The translations under genes were made by a program, and so were the position numbers. From assembly GCA_016795375.1 (NCBI GenBank), contig JAEUHJ010000167.1, forward strand, positions 1 through 64,000: 64,000 nt of DNA, in the 5' to 3' direction. The notes below the pieces were generated by a model. That model was not told where the DNA came from, ran no database searches, and was given only the letters and a program-made list of their open reading frames with translations. The stretch is from Verrucomicrobiaceae bacterium. Lineage in GTDB: Bacteria > Verrucomicrobiota > Verrucomicrobiia > Verrucomicrobiales > Verrucomicrobiaceae. This document shows positions 40,439-49,949 of this stretch, piece after piece. Numbering within the stretch: position 1 is the first letter of the stretch; each line of letters opens with the position of its first letter.

Positions 40439-43099
40439 CTACGGTTCCACCACGCAGCGGAAGCCGTCGCAGCGCCAGCGGCGGGTGGATGGCTGGTTGC
40501 CGCGAAAGGACGAGAGCAGCGGCGCCGGTGCGCTGCTGCCCCACGAGGCGCCGCGCAGGACGTGGTCCTTCTTTTCCTCGTTGTAAAAGTCCTCACACCA
40601 TTCCCACATGCTGCCGCCGAGATCGTGGATGCCCAGGACGTTCGGCGGGAAGCTCATCACCGGCGATGTGACAGCGAATCTGTCGGTGTAGCCTTCGATG
40701 ATCTTTTCGTTGGGATATTGCGTCCTGCACTCCGCTCCGGCGTAGTTGCCGGCGCCCTTTGTGGGCGGCCATTGCCTGCCCCAGGGATACACGCCCGCAA
40801 CTTTGCTGCTGAGTTTCTCCGGCGTGAGATCGTCGGCCTCTTGATCACCGAGGCCCACGGCGATGCTCCATTCGCGATCGGTCGGCAGACGATAGGTGCG
40901 GCCTTCCTTTTTGCCCAGCCACGCGCAGAACGCTTTCGCATCATCCCAGCTCACGTTCACCACGGGATGATCCTCGCTGGCGGTGGCGGAAATGCTGCCG
41001 AGTTTCCCATCCTTCCACGATGCGTCGGCTTGCGCGTCCGTCGAAGCATACGCCGCATAGTCGGATCGCCGCGTTTCATGGACGCACATCAGAATGCGCG
41101 TGCCTGGCACCGGCACGAACTCCATGCCCAGGCTGTTCACGAACGGCTGGCCCGCTTTGGTGCCGGACTGCGCGGAGGCGTTTTTGAAATCGTATCCCTT
41201 CACTGCCTCGGCGGCGAGTGTGGCGATGCGGTGGTGCAGTTGATAGACGGCGGGGCGGGTGTCGGCGACACCGGCCACGTAGCGGTTGCAGAGGAAGATG
41301 ACGAAGGTCTTCGAGAATGGATCAATCCAGAGCATCTGCCCGGTCCAACCGGTGTGACCATAACTGCCGATGGGGAAGAGCGCGCCACGCGCGAGCGAGT
41401 AGTCGTGCGGCGGCGTGCGGTAGGGCGTGTGGATGTCCCAGCCGAGGCCGCGCTGCACGGGCAGGTTCTTCGCAGCGGGCGAGCGGAGATCCGGCGGGCT
41501 TTGCACGCTGGTGAAGAGCTTGACGGTTTCGGGCTTGAAGACGCGCACGCCGTCGAGTTCGCCGAGGTTCAACATCATCCGGGCGAAGCGCGCCAGATCG
41601 GCCGTGGTGGCAAAGAGGGACGCATGCGCCGCCACGCCGCCGCATCGCCGCGCCACGGTGTCGTTCACCTGCCCACGCTCCGGAAAATCGGTGGGCGCGG
41701 TGCGCTGCAAACGCTCCCCCTCCGGGCGGAACACCGTGTCCTTCATGCCGAGGGGCTTGAAGATCTCCGTGGTGCAGAATTCATCGAACTTCCGGCCCGT
41801 CACGCGTTCGATCACGCCGCCGAGCGCCACCGTGCCCGCGCTGCTGTAGGAAAAGGCCGTGCCGGGGGCGAACAGCAGCTTTGTGCGGCATGCCTGCGCG
41901 ATGGCGTCGTCGTGCGTGGCAAAGGGCGGCACGGTCGAGTCGAGGTTCACCGGCAGGCCCGAGGTGTGCAGCAGCAGATGCCGGATTGTCACCTTCTCGC
42001 GTCCCTCGCCGGTGAACTCCGGCAGATGCTTCGACACGAGATCGTCTACATTCATCAATCCGCGCTCCACGCAGAGCATCGCCGCGCTCGTGCCAGCGGC
42101 GACCTTTGTGACCGAGGCCAGGTCAAAGAGCGTGTCCTCTGTCATGGCCTCCGACGCAGGCTTCGTCGTGCGTTGGCCGAAGGCCTTGTGATAAGCCGCG
42201 CCATTGCGCTCCACCCACAACGTCGCGCCGAGGAGTTTTGATCCACGCATCGCCTGCTCGATGGCGGCGTCCAGCTCCGTCAGCTTGCCGGCGTGAAAGC
42301 TGTCCACGAGTGCTGGTGGCGCGGATTTGGATTTCTCAGCCGCCGCGTTCATCGCGGCGAGGAGTGCGGCCTTGTGCTTCGGCCATTTGGGATTCGGCAG
42401 TGCCTCCCAGATGCGGAGATTGCGGAAGCTGGCCTCTGTCCCGGCCACGAGCATGATGCTGTGCTTCTCCACGGCGAGGAGCGGATTGCTCACCGTTATG
42501 CTCTTTCCATCGAGCGTGCCGACCGCTTCATCCCCGCGGATTTCGAGCACCAGCGTGTGCCATTCACCGAGCTTGACCGGCTTCAGCGCCCGCGCGGGCT
42601 GGCCGCGCATCCGCTGCTTCGTCTTGGGATCGATGCGGCCCGCGTCATACGGCGTGAGGAACGCACCGCCCGGCCCCATGCTCAGTGAAATGAGGTAATC
42701 CTTCGTGTCCGTCGCTTTCAGCGCGAGCGTGCGATACTGTCGCCCGTCCGCAGGCACGTCGTTGAGGCGCACGTCGCATTGAATGATCGCATCCTGGTAG
42801 CGGATGCCGAACGAGGCTGTCGCGGGATGCTTCGCGCCCGGCGTCTCGATGCCCGTGAAGATGCCGTCCGCCAGCACCCATCGCCCGGCTTTGCCTCCCG
42901 TCGGCCCGGCATTGAAACGCCAGCCGCTGAAGCCGCTGGCGAAGCCCACGGGCTTCCCCGTGAAGGGCGCGGGCGGTTTGGAAAAATCCTCGCTGGCAAG
43001 CAATCTGCCCCGAGTGGTCATCAAGGTCGCGGGAAGCTCGTCCGCCACGGCGACGCATGTGAGGAGGGCGGTGAACAGGGTGAAAGTCAGCGGTCGCAT
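40439..43099 (-). CDS. Secreted LamG/DUF1080-like - beta-lactamase - SUMF1 three-domain protein
   Basis: 886 residues from the ATG at 43099 (signal peptide LTFTLFTALLTCVAVADE); 70 upstream codons are discarded. Residues about 30-240 are a concanavalin-like sugar-binding domain of the DUF1080 type (GWRFNAGPTGG, GEWHTLVLEIRGDEAVG). A serine beta-lactamase/penicillin-binding-fold hydrolase covers about 290-610, with Ser329-V-T-K332 and a YSS in the second-motif position. A SUMF1/formylglycine-generating-fold domain runs from about 630 to the end (LPTDREWSIA, GSMWEWCEDFY, LRGASW, GFRCV). The SUMF1 part lacks an obvious catalytic Cys pair, so it is more likely a binding module than a sulfatase activator. 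Confidence 0.8.
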   Translation of the reverse strand: MRPLTFTLFTALLTCVAVADELPATLMTTRGRLLASEDFSKPPAPFTGKPVGFASGFSGWRFNAGPTGGKAGRWVLADGIFTGIETPGAKHPATASFGIRYQDAIIQCDVRLNDVPADGRQYRTLALKATDTKDYLISLSMGPGGAFLTPYDAGRIDPKTKQRMRGQPARALKPVKLGEWHTLVLEIRGDEAVGTLDGKSITVSNPLLAVEKHSIMLVAGTEASFRNLRIWEALPNPKWPKHKAALLAAMNAAAEKSKSAPPALVDSFHAGKLTELDAAIEQAMRGSKLLGATLWVERNGAAYHKAFGQRTTKPASEAMTEDTLFDLASVTKVAAGTSAAMLCVERGLMNVDDLVSKHLPEFTGEGREKVTIRHLLLHTSGLPVNLDSTVPPFATHDDAIAQACRTKLLFAPGTAFSYSSAGTVALGGVIERVTGRKFDEFCTTEIFKPLGMKDTVFRPEGERLQRTAPTDFPERGQVNDTVARRCGGVAAHASLFATTADLARFARMMLNLGELDGVRVFKPETVKLFTSVQSPPDLRSPAAKNLPVQRGLGWDIHTPYRTPPHDYSLARGALFPIGSYGHTGWTGQMLWIDPFSKTFVIFLCNRYVAGVADTRPAVYQLHHRIATLAAEAVKGYDFKNASAQSGTKAGQPFVNSLGMEFVPVPGTRILMCVHETRRSDYAAYASTDAQADASWKDGKLGSISATASEDHPVVNVSWDDAKAFCAWLGKKEGRTYRLPTDREWSIAVGLGDQEADDLTPEKLSSKVAGVYPWGRQWPPTKGAGNYAGAECRTQYPNEKIIEGYTDRFAVTSPVMSFPPNVLGIHDLGGSMWEWCEDFYNEEKKDHVLRGASWGSSAPAPLLSSFRGNQPSTRRWRCDGFRCVVEP

Positions 43100-43310
43100 G
43101 GCCGGGGGCGGAGTGGTTCTTTCTTGATGGCTGGTCGAGCGAAATAACGACCATCCTGCCACGCCCTTGCGAATGCGCGACACGAAGCGGTGGACGCACG
43201 TGAACAGACCGGGCGGCGTTGGTCTTGCATCGACGTGCCTTGCACGGAAAACCGCCTGAAGCACTGTCGCAAATCTCCTGGAACGTGAAGGGGGCTTCCC
43301 CAAAACCAAG

Positions 43311-43339
43311 TTTACACCTGCATTTGACCCCGCTATAAA
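43311..43339 (+). promoter_or_regulatory. Strong sigma-70-like promoter of rnk
   Basis: TTTACA at 43311-43316, a spacing of exactly 17 bases, then TATAAA at 43334-43339. The best promoter match noticed in the window. The -10 box ends only 8 bases before the ATG at 43348, so transcription should begin within about 0-2 bases of the start codon, giving a leaderless messenger. No Shine-Dalgarno sequence fits in the gap. Confidence 0.65.
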
Positions 43340-43347
43340 GGGCGACC

Positions 43348-43767
43348 ATGGCAGAACGAAAAATCTACATCACCGAACTCGACAAGACGCGGCTCAACAA
43401 AGAAATCATCGCCGTGGCGAAGGAGTTCAGCGCCCGTGACCGGGCGGACTTGCAGTCCCTGACCGCCGAGCTGGAGCGGGCCGAGGTCGTGCCGGCCAAG
43501 GAAATGCCTCCGAAGGTGGTGACGATGAACTCGAAGGTCGTCCTCCGTGACGTGGACAGCTCCGAAACCATGACCTATACCCTGGTGTTCCCCAAGCAGG
43601 CGGACATCGACGCGGGCCGCATCTCCGTCCTCGCTCCCGTGGGCACGGCGATCCTGGGCTACTCCGAGGGCGATGTCGTCGAATGGCCCGTGCCCTCCGG
43701 CGTGCGCCACATCTGCATCGCAGAGGTGCTCTACCAGCCCGAGGCGGCTGGGGATTACCATCTTTGA
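43348..43767 (+). CDS. rnk: Rnk/GreA-GreB C-terminal family transcription factor
   Basis: 139 residues. The N-terminal third is helical (IYITELDKTRLNKEI, LTAELERAEVV), followed by the GreA/GreB C-terminal domain: PPKVVTMNSKVVLRD, YTLVFPKQADI, ISVLAPVGTAILGYSEGDVVEWPVPSG and the very typical ending VLYQPEAAGDYHL. Rnk binds RNA polymerase near the secondary channel and lacks the long Gre coiled-coil acidic tip. In E. coli it influences nucleoside diphosphate kinase levels. It is cytoplasmic and a single-gene unit behind a strong promoter. Confidence 0.9.
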   Translation: MAERKIYITELDKTRLNKEIIAVAKEFSARDRADLQSLTAELERAEVVPAKEMPPKVVTMNSKVVLRDVDSSETMTYTLVFPKQADIDAGRISVLAPVGTAILGYSEGDVVEWPVPSGVRHICIAEVLYQPEAAGDYHL

Positions 43768-43805
43768 GCTGTGCTCACACGGGTGAACCGCTGAGTTCAA
43801 GGAGC

Positions 43806-43829
43806 GGAGGGCAGTCTGTTGCCTCCTTT
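43806..43829 (+). terminator. Possible terminator after rnk
   Basis: GGAGGGCA (43806-43813) can pair with TGCCTCC (43820-43826) with one bulged G and a 6-base loop, followed by TTT. It lies 39 bases after the rnk stop, in the convergent gap to 43944. The T run is very short, so confidence is low. Confidence 0.3.
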
Positions 43830-43943
43830 CGTGCGCAAAGTTTGGCAGGAAGACTTCGGGGCAAGAAATGGTGGGCGAAATCAGGCTTGGTAAAGCTGCT
43901 TGCCCATGAATGTTTTGCCAAAAAGAGCGGATGATTCCAGGCA

Positions 43944-46004
43944 TCAACGCGCGGACAGCTCATACACGCCCACGCCCAGGGCGGGCAGGGTCAGCGGGAT
44001 GCGGCCTGATTTTGGCTGCAAGGCGGGTGCGCCTGCGGCCAACGGCTTGGCGATGCCCTCGGCGGCGAGGAGCAGGTCGGCGGATTCGGTGCGGCGGGAG
44101 TCGTTGGCGATGATGAGCCAGCGTTTGCCTTTGTCCTCTTTCATCAGGACGTGCAGCGCGGGATTCGCGGGCTGCATCTGCGGTTGTTGTGCGGCGGCGG
44201 GGGCGATGAGCATCGTTTCGTGGGCGCGCAGCTCCTTCAACACGGTGCGCAGATTCTCGATCTGCTGCGGATGATCGGGGGTGAACCAGCCGCTGAGGGC
44301 GCGGGTTTTCGCGTCACGCACCTGATCTTCCCAGGAGTAGATGCCGAGGCCGTTCGCACCGCTGGCGATGGCGATCCAGGCCATGCAGCGCAGCTCGTCG
44401 AGCGTGGGCACTTTGGTGGCGTATTGCGGCAGCACGGTCCACACGGGCTTGTGTCCGGCGACGGCGCGAGACGCGGCGAGGGTGGCATCGGCGACGCCGC
44501 GCAGGGAGACATTCGGCACGGGATAGGGATCGACGGCGAGGATGTCGCACGCGGGCGCCGTGTCCTGCAGGCGCGAGAGATTGTTCTGCACGATGAAGAC
44601 GGGCGGGTCGGGCGCGAGCAGCTTGATCGTGTTGTAGCTCTCGTGCAGGCGCGTGATGTCGCCCCACGGCTCGTCAGCGCCATACCAGCCGAGCAGCGCG
44701 GGATGATCCTTCGCCGCGGGGATGGTGTGCAGATTGCCAAAGGCGGTGTTCGCGATGGCGAGCACGCCGAGGCCGTGCTGCTGCGCCGCATCGAGCGTTT
44801 CTTTCAACGCATGCGTGTAGGCGGCGCGGTCGGCCCTCGTCTCGCGTCTCAGGCAGAAATCATTGGCCACGGCGTTGAAGCCGAGCCCGGCCAGCACGGG
44901 GAAGTGTTCCGGCAGCGCATGGTAGATGAGCAGCGGGAAGAATTTCTTCCCCTCACGGGACATGGAGCCGTCGCTGTGCAGTTGCACGCGGCCCTTGGGT
45001 TTCAAGTTGGCGACGCGCAGACTTTTTGTGAGGATGCCGCGTCCGGCGGAGCTGACGCTGACATGGAAGGTGAAGAGCGTGCCCTTCCACGAAGGCAGCG
45101 CATCGAGCAGCAGATCACGTCGCGCGTGGGAGTCGAGTGTGGCCGTGTGCAGCATCTCCGACTCGCCGGATGGATACTCGCGCATGATGGCGGCCTCCAG
45201 CGGCAGCGGCAGCGCGGGGTCGATGTGGTCGAAGGTGAACATCACCTTGTCCTGATACGGCAGCGCATTGGCGAAAATCTCCAGCGTGGGCGCGGCGAGC
45301 TGAGGACGGCCTTTGCGCAGATGCACGGAACCGATGCGCATGCCCTTGAATCCTTGAAACAGGGTGAGCGCCTTCTTCACATCGCTCTGCATGACCTCCG
45401 CGCCGCGATGGCGGAAGCGGAAACGGTCCGTCACGCCGTCGATCCGCGTCGTCACCATGCCGAGCGCTTCGTCATAGGCCATCGTGAGGCGTGTCCATTT
45501 GCCGGACGGCACGATGCGCAGCCCGTTGATGCGATCCCCGCCGACGGGGAAGTATTTGAACTGCTTTGGCCCGGTTGTGAAAATTTCCTCGCTGGGGAAA
45601 GTCAGCCATTCCGTGGTGAGTCTGCCACCGGGCAGCGCCCAGGCGAAGGAGCCGATCTTCAGGGCGAGCGAGGAGCCCTTCGCCGGCGCGGGTTCGTCGA
45701 GACGCGCCCAGACATCAAGCGTCATGCCGCCTTCGAGGCTCAGCTTCCCGTCATCGCGCACGGTGATGCCGCTCTTTTCATCAACGAGATGCAAACACGG
45801 CCCGCCCCACGCCTCGTCATTCACAACCTCGCCGCCGCTCACCACGGGCTGTACACGCCCCGTCGCATCAACAAATGCACGCGACTCCGGATCCACGCGC
45901 AGAAGGAAAAGCGTCTGCGCGTCTGCTTTGAACTCAGGAAAGACCGCCAGCGCAGGCACGGCGGAGATGGCGAGGCAGAGAAGTGATTTGAGGATAGGGC
46001 ACAT
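43944..46004 (-). CDS. Secreted LamG-TIM barrel putative glycoside hydrolase
   Basis: 686 residues with a signal peptide (ILKSLLCLAISAVPALA). Residues about 30-235 are a LamG-like domain (MTLDVWARLDEP, KWTRLTMAYDEALGMV). A beta-sandwich follows, then from about 360 a TIM barrel: FFPLLIYHALPEHFPVLAGLGFNAV, HPALLGWYGADEPWGD with a DEP acidic pair placed like a GH acid/base, and NGLGIYSWEDQVRDAK with a late Glu-Asp. A C-terminal beta domain ends the protein. Architecture resembles the protein at 9762 in outline only. I do not recognise the exact family; it acts outside the cytoplasm. It is followed, 30 bases away, by a beta-helix protein gene on the same strand. Confidence 0.65.
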   Translation of the reverse strand: MCPILKSLLCLAISAVPALAVFPEFKADAQTLFLLRVDPESRAFVDATGRVQPVVSGGEVVNDEAWGGPCLHLVDEKSGITVRDDGKLSLEGGMTLDVWARLDEPAPAKGSSLALKIGSFAWALPGGRLTTEWLTFPSEEIFTTGPKQFKYFPVGGDRINGLRIVPSGKWTRLTMAYDEALGMVTTRIDGVTDRFRFRHRGAEVMQSDVKKALTLFQGFKGMRIGSVHLRKGRPQLAAPTLEIFANALPYQDKVMFTFDHIDPALPLPLEAAIMREYPSGESEMLHTATLDSHARRDLLLDALPSWKGTLFTFHVSVSSAGRGILTKSLRVANLKPKGRVQLHSDGSMSREGKKFFPLLIYHALPEHFPVLAGLGFNAVANDFCLRRETRADRAAYTHALKETLDAAQQHGLGVLAIANTAFGNLHTIPAAKDHPALLGWYGADEPWGDITRLHESYNTIKLLAPDPPVFIVQNNLSRLQDTAPACDILAVDPYPVPNVSLRGVADATLAASRAVAGHKPVWTVLPQYATKVPTLDELRCMAWIAIASGANGLGIYSWEDQVRDAKTRALSGWFTPDHPQQIENLRTVLKELRAHETMLIAPAAAQQPQMQPANPALHVLMKEDKGKRWLIIANDSRRTESADLLLAAEGIAKPLAAGAPALQPKSGRIPLTLPALGVGVYELSAR

Positions 46005-46034
46005 GGTTTGCGACGATCACAGAATGCGGCGCGC

Positions 46035-48332
46035 TCACTGCATCAACGTAGTTCCGAAAATCAGCGCCGTGGCCGACTCGTTTTCCAGATGGTATTCGAC
46101 CTCCTTGACCGGATACCACTCGTTGTCGTTCTTCCAGGTGACGAGGTAGAGGCGGGCTTGGCCGTCGGCGCTTTGCCAGGCGACTTCGGTTTGGAAGCCG
46201 GGATCATCATTGATGAGCTTGCCGTCCCATGGGCCGGTGCTGGGGCCGATGTTTTTGCCGCTTTCCCATTTCAGCTCGACGGTGGTGCCGTCCTGGCGCG
46301 TGATCTTGCATTTCAGCGGCACGCCTGGGCCGGGATCGATCACGCCGATGGCCATGTGCAGGGTTCGCATGGCCCGACCGTAGATGAGCTGGAGGGAGCG
46401 TTTGTCTTTGTTCAAGACGGCGGCGACGGGCGGCGTGGCGTTCATGAAGGGCACGCCCTTGAGGGTGAAGCCGGTCTTGGCGTTGGCCAGCTTGCCTGCG
46501 GGCAATCCTTTCGCGATGGCGTCGGAGAGCGCGGCGAACTCGACCGGCAGCGGTTTGTAGAAGGTGGAGGCGACGGGGCGCAACTGGGTCGCGGAGGCGG
46601 CGGGCTTCGGGCGGGCGGCGGGGAGGAACTTCGGATCGGCGTCGAAGGGGCCTGCCGTCGCCAGGTTGCCGCGTGCGCGGTGCCGGGAGCTGGCGTCGAA
46701 GATCATGCCCATGCGAGGCGGGGCGAAGAGGATGGCCGGGGATTTGTCGGCGGGCCGGTAGTCGTGCGCGGTCGCGTCGGCGAAGAGCGGCTCGGCGAGG
46801 ATGGAGTGGCGGTCCTGCCCGGTTTTGTCCTGCCATTCCTTGAGGTCCTTGCAGAGGTTCACTCCCCAGTTCCACCAGAAGGGGATGCCGCGTCCGTCGT
46901 TGCGGTGGAAAATGTTGTAGTCGGAGACGTTGCCCTTGTTCGAGGCGATGTTTTCGTCGGGCATGATCAGCTCGGCCCTGCCGGACCAGCCTTTGGGGGC
47001 CAGGCTGGGGTGGCAGTTGTCCATGAGGATGTTGCCCCAGACGACGTTGTTTCGGGCGGGCACGAAAGTGGTGTCGATGTCGGCGTCGGGGCCGCCTTCG
47101 CGCTCCACGCCGATGAGGGCGATGCCGCTCATGCCGTTGCGGTGGCAGAGGTTGAAGAGGATGGAGCAGTAGGCCGAGTTCGAGATGTAGATGCCGCGCC
47201 CGTTGTTCTCGTAGCAGACGTTGTTGCGGACGATGGCCCGCTCGCCGATCTCGAACATGATGCCCGCGTCGTTGTGGAAGCAGCGGTTGCCCTCGATGGT
47301 GACGTTGGCCACCGAGCCGTCGAACCAGATGCCGGGGCTCTTGATGTTGCCCTCGGCGGTGCAGCCGCTGATGATCGTGTCGCTGGAGAAGTTTTTCATG
47401 CCGCCGGCGTGCCAGCTCGCGCTCCAGAGGCGGCGGTTGTTGAAGCGCACCTCGCAGCCCACCACGCGGTGGCCGCGGTAGTAGGTGCTGATGCCGGAGT
47501 TGCCGTTGTGGTTCGATTTGCAGTTGAGCAGCGAATTGTAGGAGCCGCCCAGGCTGATGCCGCAAAAGTCCGCGTAGGAGACATCGCAACTGTCCACGGT
47601 GATATGCGAGCCGTAGGTGCCGCCGATGTTGAGGTTCGCGTGCGTGATCTTGAAGCCCGCGATGTCGTAGTAGTTCAAATCGGACACGAAGATGCCGGCG
47701 GTGCGGACGGACGCCTCGATCGTGTGCCTGGCAGGATCGGCCCCGGCGGGCAGCCAGAGGTAGAGCTTCTTCGCGTCGCGGTCGTAATAGAACGATCCTT
47801 CCTCCAAATCGGCGAGCCCCTCGCCCTTCCGGCCTTTCCAGTAGTCCTGCGCGGCGCCTTCGCCCACAAAGCCGGCGATCTGCGTGAGGACTTCGCCATC
47901 GCAAAAGACCTGCTGGGAGTTCGCCGCCCAGTCTTCCTTCACATAAATCGCGCCGGCGGGAGCGTCCTTGTGTTTCTTCCAGCCGGTGACGAGATCGCTG
48001 CCCTTGATCTCCACGGCGTCGCCCGGCACGGCCATGAGGCGGATGTGTGCGCCGGGCTTGCCGCTGTGGGCGTTGCCGCCGGTGAGGCTGAGTGTCTCGC
48101 GATAGACGCCATTATGAACAAGGAGCGTGTCGCCCGGCTTGAGACGGCCCTTGGCGGTCGCCGCAGTCAGAGTCTTGAACGGCTTCTCCGCCGTGCCCGC
48201 GTTCGCATCATCGGCGGCGGGATGTGTCTGCGCGACGTGGTATTCCATCGCCGGGCAAGGCAGCCCTGAAACGAAGAAGAGACAAAGGGCGGCAAGGAGC
48301 AGGCGCGGCGGTAGGGAGCGAGTGATATTCAT
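46035..48332 (-). CDS. Secreted right-handed parallel beta-helix protein (DUF1565-like)
   Basis: 765 residues from the ATG at 48332 (signal peptide LLLAALCLFFVSGLPCPA). The opening DANAGTAEKPFKTLTAATAKGRLKPGDTLLVHNGVYRET is the DUF1565/poly-beta-helix signature. Coils continue to about residue 500 (YGSHITVDSCDVSYADFCGISLGG, VANVTIEGNRCFHNDAGIMFE, GIYISNSAYCSILFNL). The C-terminal 200 residues form another beta domain. Many such proteins are polysaccharide lyases or hydrolases (PL6/GH-type helices), but catalytic residues were not assigned. It is divergent from a sugar porter and immediately upstream of the LamG-TIM gene, so the three may form one substrate-specific set. Confidence 0.75.
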   Translation of the reverse strand: MNITRSLPPRLLLAALCLFFVSGLPCPAMEYHVAQTHPAADDANAGTAEKPFKTLTAATAKGRLKPGDTLLVHNGVYRETLSLTGGNAHSGKPGAHIRLMAVPGDAVEIKGSDLVTGWKKHKDAPAGAIYVKEDWAANSQQVFCDGEVLTQIAGFVGEGAAQDYWKGRKGEGLADLEEGSFYYDRDAKKLYLWLPAGADPARHTIEASVRTAGIFVSDLNYYDIAGFKITHANLNIGGTYGSHITVDSCDVSYADFCGISLGGSYNSLLNCKSNHNGNSGISTYYRGHRVVGCEVRFNNRRLWSASWHAGGMKNFSSDTIISGCTAEGNIKSPGIWFDGSVANVTIEGNRCFHNDAGIMFEIGERAIVRNNVCYENNGRGIYISNSAYCSILFNLCHRNGMSGIALIGVEREGGPDADIDTTFVPARNNVVWGNILMDNCHPSLAPKGWSGRAELIMPDENIASNKGNVSDYNIFHRNDGRGIPFWWNWGVNLCKDLKEWQDKTGQDRHSILAEPLFADATAHDYRPADKSPAILFAPPRMGMIFDASSRHRARGNLATAGPFDADPKFLPAARPKPAASATQLRPVASTFYKPLPVEFAALSDAIAKGLPAGKLANAKTGFTLKGVPFMNATPPVAAVLNKDKRSLQLIYGRAMRTLHMAIGVIDPGPGVPLKCKITRQDGTTVELKWESGKNIGPSTGPWDGKLINDDPGFQTEVAWQSADGQARLYLVTWKNDNEWYPVKEVEYHLENESATALIFGTTLMQ

Positions 48333-48494
48333 CGGTTGATGAAATGAAATCGCCGGGGCGTTGGGCATCCTTTCGTGGAGGTTCCGTGTTCTCCTGTCGT
48401 GTGAAGTGGTCCGCCCGCCACACTAACGCGCACCATCGAAGATTCCCATCTTGATGATTGCCCCAGCCACCGCATTTCGGCAACCTTGCCACGG

Positions 48495-49820
48495 ATGAAT
48501 GCCCGTCTTTTTCTCTGGTCCGTCGTCTCCGCGCTCGCGGGGTTTCTCTTCGGCTTCGACACCGTGGTGATCTCCGGCGCGGAGAAGACGATCCAGGAGC
48601 TCTGGTCGCTGACGCCGACGATGCACGGGCTGGCGATGGGCGCGGCGCTCTGGGGCACGGTGATGGGTTCCCTCGCCGGGAGCTGGCCCACGGACCGGTT
48701 CGGACGGAAGGCCACGCTGCTCTGGATCGGCGTGCTGTTCCTCGTCGGCTCGCTCTGGTCGGCGCTGGCGACGGAGGTCTATTCGCTCATGCTCGCCCGG
48801 TTCATCGGCGGCATCGCCATCGGCGTGTCCACGGTCGCCGCGCCGCTTTACATCTCGGAAATTTCACCGCCGGGCAGCCGCGGGCGGCTCGCGGGCATGT
48901 TCCAGTTCAACATCGTCTTCGGCATCCTGGTCGCGTTTTTGTCGAACTACCTGCTGGCGCGGATGGGTGCCGATGCGTGGCGCTGGATGCTCGGCATCAT
49001 GGCGGTGCCGTCGGTCGTTTACACGATGGCGTGCTCGGTGATCCCCGAGAGCCCGCGCTGGCTGCTCTCGCGCAAAGGCGACCGCGCCGGGGCGATGGCG
49101 GTGCTGAAGCTGATGTCGCCCGATGCCACCGATGCCACCCTGCAGGCGCAGGCGGACGTGATGACCGCCCATGCGGAGGAGGCGGGCGACTCGCGCGGCT
49201 TCTGGCGCCGGGGGATGCGCACGCCGATCCTCATCGCGTTGCTGGTGGCGTTTTTCAACCAGCTCTCCGGCATCAACGCCGTCCTCTACTTCGCGCCGCG
49301 TATTTTTGAACTCACCGGCCTCGGCAAAAGCGCGGCTCTGCTGCAATCCGTCGGTATCGGCGTGACGAACCTGGTCTTCACCTTCGCCGGGCTGTGGCTG
49401 ATCGACCGGCTCGGGCGGCGCACGCTGCTCATCATTGGTTCCTTCGGCTACATCGCCTCGCTCGGGCTGTGTTCGTGGGCGTTTTTCACGGAGCATTTCG
49501 CCATCGTGCCCGCCTGCATCTTCGCCTTCATCGCGGCGCACGCCATCGGCCAGGGCGCGGTGATCTGGGTGCTGATCTCGGAGATATTCCCCGACCGGTT
49601 TCGCGCGATGGGGCAGTCGCTCGGCAGCTTCACGCACTGGATTTTCGCCGCACTGCTCACCACGTTTTTCCCAAAGATGGTCACGTCGTTTCCGCCCGGC
49701 TATGTGTTCCTCTTTTTCTGTTTCATGATGGTGCTGCAGCTCGTCTGGGTGAAAATGATGGTGCCCGAGACCAAGGGCCGCAGTCTCGACGAAATCCAGT
49801 CCGACCTTGGCATCGAATGA
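48495..49820 (+). CDS. Major facilitator sugar porter
   Basis: 441 residues from the ATG at 48495 (a TTG 9 bases earlier also in frame). Twelve hydrophobic segments with the sugar-porter signatures in order: FLFGFDTVVISGAE in TM1, DRFGRK after TM2, IGGIAIGVSTVAAPLYISEISP in TM4-5, PESPRWLLSRKG after TM6, NQLSGINAVLYFAP in TM7, DRLGRR after TM8 and VPETKGRSLDEIQ at the end. Comparable to XylE/GalP-type proton-sugar symporters. It imports a monosaccharide through the inner membrane. It is divergent from the beta-helix gene, so it may take up its product. Confidence 0.9.
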   Translation: MNARLFLWSVVSALAGFLFGFDTVVISGAEKTIQELWSLTPTMHGLAMGAALWGTVMGSLAGSWPTDRFGRKATLLWIGVLFLVGSLWSALATEVYSLMLARFIGGIAIGVSTVAAPLYISEISPPGSRGRLAGMFQFNIVFGILVAFLSNYLLARMGADAWRWMLGIMAVPSVVYTMACSVIPESPRWLLSRKGDRAGAMAVLKLMSPDATDATLQAQADVMTAHAEEAGDSRGFWRRGMRTPILIALLVAFFNQLSGINAVLYFAPRIFELTGLGKSAALLQSVGIGVTNLVFTFAGLWLIDRLGRRTLLIIGSFGYIASLGLCSWAFFTEHFAIVPACIFAFIAAHAIGQGAVIWVLISEIFPDRFRAMGQSLGSFTHWIFAALLTTFFPKMVTSFPPGYVFLFFCFMMVLQLVWVKMMVPETKGRSLDEIQSDLGIE

Positions 49821-49949
49821 GCGTGAAAAGCAAACACACCGCTTTCATCTCCGCTCGCTGTTCCAGACGGCATCGTGTCCCCTTCCAGGCAGCGACTGAG
49901 GATGGGGCTGCGCACACCGCCTGGAGGCGCGAACGCTGATCCCGCGTGA

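Noticed and set aside
40439-41200. SUMF1 domain as the sulfatase-activating enzyme for the local sulfatases
   Set aside because: No clear catalytic Cys pair in the expected spacing, and the protein is exported, whereas bacterial sulfatase maturation is expected before export.
46008-48269. A 753-codon open frame on the plus strand
   Set aside because: Val/Ala/Asp-rich shadow of the beta-helix gene on the other strand; no family signature.
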